Assembly (NCBI RefSeq): GCF_004010095.1
Contig: NZ_RRYD01000003.1
Coordinates: 1 to 55,988, forward strand
DNA: 55,988 nucleotides
DNA from: Lacticaseibacillus hulanensis
GTDB taxonomy: Bacteria > Bacillota > Bacilli > Lactobacillales > Lactobacillaceae
Reading direction: 5' to 3'
Positions 53,353 through 55,988 of this stretch are shown piece by piece; the first letter of the stretch is position 1; each line of letters starts with the position of its first letter. The notes under the pieces are model-generated. The model was not told where the DNA came from. It searched no databases and saw nothing but the letters and a program-made list of their open reading frames with translations. The position numbers and the translations under genes are program-made.

Positions 53353-54498
53353 TTAGTCTTTGGTTTCGTGGTACTGACCGTAGCTGTAGGTGGCGTGCAA
53401 ATCAAGGGCGGCATCGAGCACGTTGATGTCTGCATCCTTACCCACTTCGAGAGTCCCCTTGGAATCCAAGTGGAATTCCTCGGACTGGTTAACGGAGCTC
53501 ATCTGGACCGCTTCGGCCACACTGGCACCCATGAACGCAACGGCATTCTTGAAGGCGTCCTTGTACATCAGCACGGAACCGGCGAGCGTCCCGTCAGCGA
53601 GGCGGGCCTGTTTGTCCTTCACGTAGACCTTCTGACCACCAAGTTCGGATTCACCTTCTGGCATCCCCTTGCTGCGCATAGAGTCAGTGACGAGGTCGAT
53701 GCGGTTTGCACCCTTAACCTTGAATGCCAGCTTCAACATGTCGGGCACGATGTGGAACCCGTCAGCGATGAGTTCAGCGTAGATTTGTGGTTCCAGCATT
53801 GCGTGGCCGGTAACACCAGGTTCGCGGTGCTTGAATTCGCGCTGGGCGTTGTAGAGGTGAGTCACGTGCGTTGCCTTGCTTTCGAGCATGTCCGCACGGG
53901 TTGCGTTACTGTGACCAGCGGATGGGGTGATGCCCATCTCGATGAGTGCGTCTTCGAATTCACGCGCACCCGGCTTTTCTGGTGCGTACGTAATCAACTT
54001 GACGCGGCCACCAGACAGTTCGTTCCACTGCTTAACGAGGTTCGCATCAGGCACGTGGATGTACTGCTGTGGCTGCGCACCCTTGAAGTCCTGGCTGATG
54101 AATGGGCCTTCGAGGTGCACACCCTGAATCACGTGGTTGCGGTCGGCGGCAGCTGCCACCCCGCGCATTGCCTGGTTAATGTTCTCAACGGACTGCGTCA
54201 TGGTGGTAGCGAACAGGGTGGTTACCCCTTCGTGTTCCATCATCGCAGTTGCCATCTTGTCAATCTGGTCAGCATCGCCATCCATGGCGTCGAAGCCGTA
54301 GCCACCGTGTGCGTGCACATCGATAAAGCCAGGAATTACCAGCTGCCCGCGCAGGTTTTTGATCTGCTCGCCTGGCAGTGGGCGGTAATCCGCCATGGGG
54401 CCAACGGCAAGAATCTTGTCGTCAAAACGGATGTAGCCCTCGTCAATCTTTTCCTTACCTGTGTAAATCACGGCATGCGTCAATACAGTAACGGTCAA
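53353..54498 (-). CDS. nagA: N-acetylglucosamine-6-phosphate deacetylase
   Basis: 381 residues. The start codon is TTG at 54498, with AAGGAG 8 bases upstream; the GTG at 54507 overlaps that ribosome site and cannot be the start. The metal-dependent hydrolase fold shows PGFIDVHAHGGYGFD, EGPFISQDFKGAQ, SAGHSNATRADM and VTHLYNAQ with GVTGHAM, and the catalytic Asp in DLVTDSMRSKG. It deacetylates GlcNAc-6-P to glucosamine-6-P. First gene of an operon with nagR. No nagB is present in the window. Confidence 0.95.
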   Translation of the reverse strand: MTVTVLTHAVIYTGKEKIDEGYIRFDDKILAVGPMADYRPLPGEQIKNLRGQLVIPGFIDVHAHGGYGFDAMDGDADQIDKMATAMMEHEGVTTLFATTMTQSVENINQAMRGVAAAADRNHVIQGVHLEGPFISQDFKGAQPQQYIHVPDANLVKQWNELSGGRVKLITYAPEKPGAREFEDALIEMGITPSAGHSNATRADMLESKATHVTHLYNAQREFKHREPGVTGHAMLEPQIYAELIADGFHIVPDMLKLAFKVKGANRIDLVTDSMRSKGMPEGESELGGQKVYVKDKQARLADGTLAGSVLMYKDAFKNAVAFMGASVAEAVQMSSVNQSEEFHLDSKGTLEVGKDADINVLDAALDLHATYSYGQYHETKD

Positions 54499-54559
54499 AA
54501 TGTCCACTCCTTAATTTTGCTTCCAACGATTTATTTCCCGGTCTCCCCGGTTTAGTTAT

Positions 54560-54588
54560 ATTGTATACCGGTATAGACCAAAAGACAA
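54560..54588 (-). promoter_or_regulatory. nagA promoter
   Basis: On the minus strand: TTGTCT (54588-54583), a 17-base spacer and TACAAT (54565-54560). One NagR-type palindrome fills the spacer, a second overlaps the -35 box. Confidence 0.7.
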
Positions 54589-54604
54589 TTGGTTTAGACC
54601 AATT
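54567..54604 (-). promoter_or_regulatory. Two NagR (dre-type) operators
   Basis: ACCGGTATAGACCA (54567-54580) and AATTGGTTTAGACCAATT (54587-54604, near-perfect palindrome). Both match the TGGTnTAGACCA pattern of YvoA/DasR-family sites. Their position in the spacer and over the -35 box fits repression by the operon's own GntR product. Confidence 0.8.
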
Positions 54605-54674
54605 TTAGGGTAAAAATCTTGACCGCTTCCGGTATTAACGGCCACCGCGTGCCACCAGTACAGCAGCGAGGGCG

Positions 54675-55472
54675 CTACTTCTCCCCGTTCTCGCGCGCAA
54701 TCGTGGCATCCAGTCCGGCAACAACTGCGGAGCTGAACCCCTTGTCTTCCATTGTGAGGTAGCCCCGGATTGTTGACCCGTTCGGGCTGCAAACCTGGTC
54801 AATCAAATCGTTCGGCGAAGTTGGGCTCTGCAGCACCATTTGGGCACTGCCGGCCACCGTCTGGGCGGCAATGCGCACGGCGTCCTTCTTGCTGATACCG
54901 TGCTTGACGCCGGCGCGCGCCATCGCGTCAATGAACAGGTAGGCAAACGCCGGTGCCGATCCAGCCAGTGCGACGAACGTGGCGAAGTCGTCCTCGCCCA
55001 GTTCCATTGTTTGGCCAATCGCGTCGAACAGCCCGAGCACGTCCTGCGCGCAATCCTCGGCGGAATCGTTCACCGCGTAGGCCGTCATGCCTTCGCCGAT
55101 TGCAACGTTCAGGTTCGGCAGCAGGCGCACAATTGGCTGGCCGGTTGGCAGGTGCTCCGCCAGGTCGTCCAAGCTCACACCACTAACGATTGAGGCCAAG
55201 ACAACTTTGTGGTCCGCAAACGCCGGCTTCAGCACGTCCAGGACGCGCGCGTAAATCTTGGGTTTGATTGCCAGCACAACGATGTCGCTGCTGGCCACCA
55301 CCGCCGCGTTGTCGTTCAGCACGTGAGCGCCAATCTTCTCGGCGTACGCCCCGTAGTTCTCAATGTGGCCGCTGTGCAGGTACAAATCGCTACCGCTGAC
55401 CTTACCGCCCGCGAGCAACCCGTCGATGATGGCGCGGGCCATGTTCCCGACGCCGATAAATCCAATTTTCAT
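54675..55472 (-). CDS. proC: Pyrroline-5-carboxylate reductase
   Basis: 265 residues from the ATG at 55472, with GGAGG 7 bases upstream. The NADPH fold begins KIGFIGVGNMARAIIDGLL; conserved later segments are VRLLPNLNVAIGEGMTAYA, ALAGSAPAFAYLFIDAMA and QVCSPNGSTIRGYLTME near the dimer-forming C-terminus. It reduces 1-pyrroline-5-carboxylate to proline. No proA or proB is adjacent, so it may serve proline recovery from ornithine or peptides. It has its own promoter. Confidence 0.95.
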   Translation of the reverse strand: MKIGFIGVGNMARAIIDGLLAGGKVSGSDLYLHSGHIENYGAYAEKIGAHVLNDNAAVVASSDIVVLAIKPKIYARVLDVLKPAFADHKVVLASIVSGVSLDDLAEHLPTGQPIVRLLPNLNVAIGEGMTAYAVNDSAEDCAQDVLGLFDAIGQTMELGEDDFATFVALAGSAPAFAYLFIDAMARAGVKHGISKKDAVRIAAQTVAGSAQMVLQSPTSPNDLIDQVCSPNGSTIRGYLTMEDKGFSSAVVAGLDATIARENGEK

Positions 55473-55550
55473 TACAAGCCTCCGTCGTCTATCGCTGCGA
55501 TTAATGCGCCGTTTCACTAAATTGGTATGTGTTACTTAGCTTCAGTTATA

Positions 55551-55579
55551 TCATTATTTTAGCGCTGCAAAAGCGTCAA
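55551..55579 (-). promoter_or_regulatory. proC promoter
   Basis: On the minus strand: TTGACG (55579-55574), a 17-base spacer and TAATGA (55556-55551). A TATAAC alternative lies a few bases further on. Confidence 0.5.
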
Positions 55580-55643
55580 TCCAGTAATAATCGTAGTCAA
55601 TTGCGTGCGTTGTGTCAATTAGAAATTCGCGGCAACTGGTATA

Positions 55644-55692
55644 CAAAAAGGCGGGCAACTACCCCGCAGCTTTCACTGGGTAATTGCCCGTC
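55644..55692 (-). terminator. Terminator after the EAL-domain gene
   Basis: On the minus strand GACGGGCAAtTACCC pairs with GGGTAgTTGCCCGCC, followed by TTTTTG. Confidence 0.85.
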
Positions 55693-55703
55693 TAAATAAC
55701 GGT

Positions 55704-55988
55704 TTATTCGAAATCCGCAATGGCCTGTTCGTCGCCCAGGTCCGCCGCAATTGGTAGCGTGTGGGGCCGACCGAAGTAGTAACCCTGAACAAAGTCGGGA
55801 GCGTACTGCTTGATGAGGTGCAGGTCATCATGTTGCTCGAAGCCTTCAATCGTAAAGCTCTTGTGCAACTGGTTCGCCCGCCGCCGCCACTCGGTTATTT
55901 CCCGGGAACAGTGGCACATCTCGCGCCCGTCCCGTGGTATCAAGGTTTCTAGCACCACCGATTTTACTGTGGCACAGTTTTGACCCTT
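55704..55988 (-). CDS. EAL-domain protein, C-terminal fragment (runs off window)
   Basis: The frame is open to the window edge, so the true start lies outside; 94 C-terminal residues are visible. FTIEGFEQHDDLHLIKQYAP and DFVQGYYFGRPHTLP match the end of EAL domains, where EGFE/EGVE carries a metal-binding Glu and QGY is nearly invariant. Such domains hydrolyse cyclic di-GMP or bind it. Which applies cannot be told, since the EAL motif itself is outside the window. Confidence 0.8.
   Translation of the reverse strand, partial: KGQNCATVKSVVLETLIPRDGREMCHCSREITEWRRRANQLHKSFTIEGFEQHDDLHLIKQYAPDFVQGYYFGRPHTLPIAADLGDEQAIADFE

Overview
The window looks like chromosomal DNA of a low-G+C-lineage Gram-positive bacterium of the Lactobacillaceae whose own G+C is fairly high (codon third positions rich in G/C, AT-rich intergenic islands). 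Grounds: strong AGGAGG ribosome sites, a KxYKxGKxW-like surface-protein signal, CamS and DUF4828-type proteins, lactose/cellobiose-type PTS proteins, CcpA-type cre sites, a gatCAB cluster behind pcrA-ligA-camS, and a NagR-type GntR beside nagA. The exact species cannot be read from the sequence; a Lacticaseibacillus-like high-G+C lactobacillus is a guess. No rRNA, tRNA, CRISPR array, transposase or prophage was seen.

Layout. 1-10.4 kb: truncated surface protein, small membrane/Ser-rich proteins, two GNAT acetyltransferases, orphan PTS EIIB and EIIA proteins, an AI-2E-family permease, a DEAD-box helicase and a Gfo/Idh/MocA oxidoreductase. 10.4-20.5 kb: a repeat-rich leader before a DUF2325-type gene, a DUF4828 protein, a GH25-like protein that has lost its catalytic residues, an SPFH/stomatin gene with a tiny NfeD-like gene, deoC with a GntR regulator under a cre site, a nested foldback element, signal peptidase I and a metallophosphatase. 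20.5-28.3 kb: a triple hairpin repeat with compensatory changes, glycosyltransferase, YihY, DegV, rlmD, a RelB/YafQ-type toxin-antitoxin pair between diverged direct repeats, dagK. 28.5-38.4 kb: the long minus-strand series yaaA, pcrA, ligA, camS, gatC, gatA, gatB. 38.6-43.5 kb: purine genes (purB, a divergent purK-like gene, xpt-pbuX with PurBox-like sites). 43.6-56 kb: cell-wall glucosaminidase, a second oxidoreductase, a P-type cation ATPase behind a yybP-ykoY (manganese) riboswitch, nadE, pncB, tagA, the nagA-nagR operon with two operator palindromes, proC and the C-terminal end of an EAL-domain protein.

Most of the window is housekeeping. GatC/A/B are coupled by one-base stop/start overlaps; pncB and nadE give two steps of NAD salvage; xpt and pbuX give xanthine uptake and salvage; nagA with nagR forms an autoregulated amino-sugar operon. 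Several starts are non-ATG (TTG in dagK, purB, nagA; GTG in gatA, xpt, the glucosaminidase and probably yaaA). The least ordinary signals are the structured repeats at 10.7, 17.0-17.4 and 20.6-20.8 kb, the flanked toxin-antitoxin module, the degenerate GH25 protein, the divergent PurK-like protein and the stand-alone NfeD-like domain.
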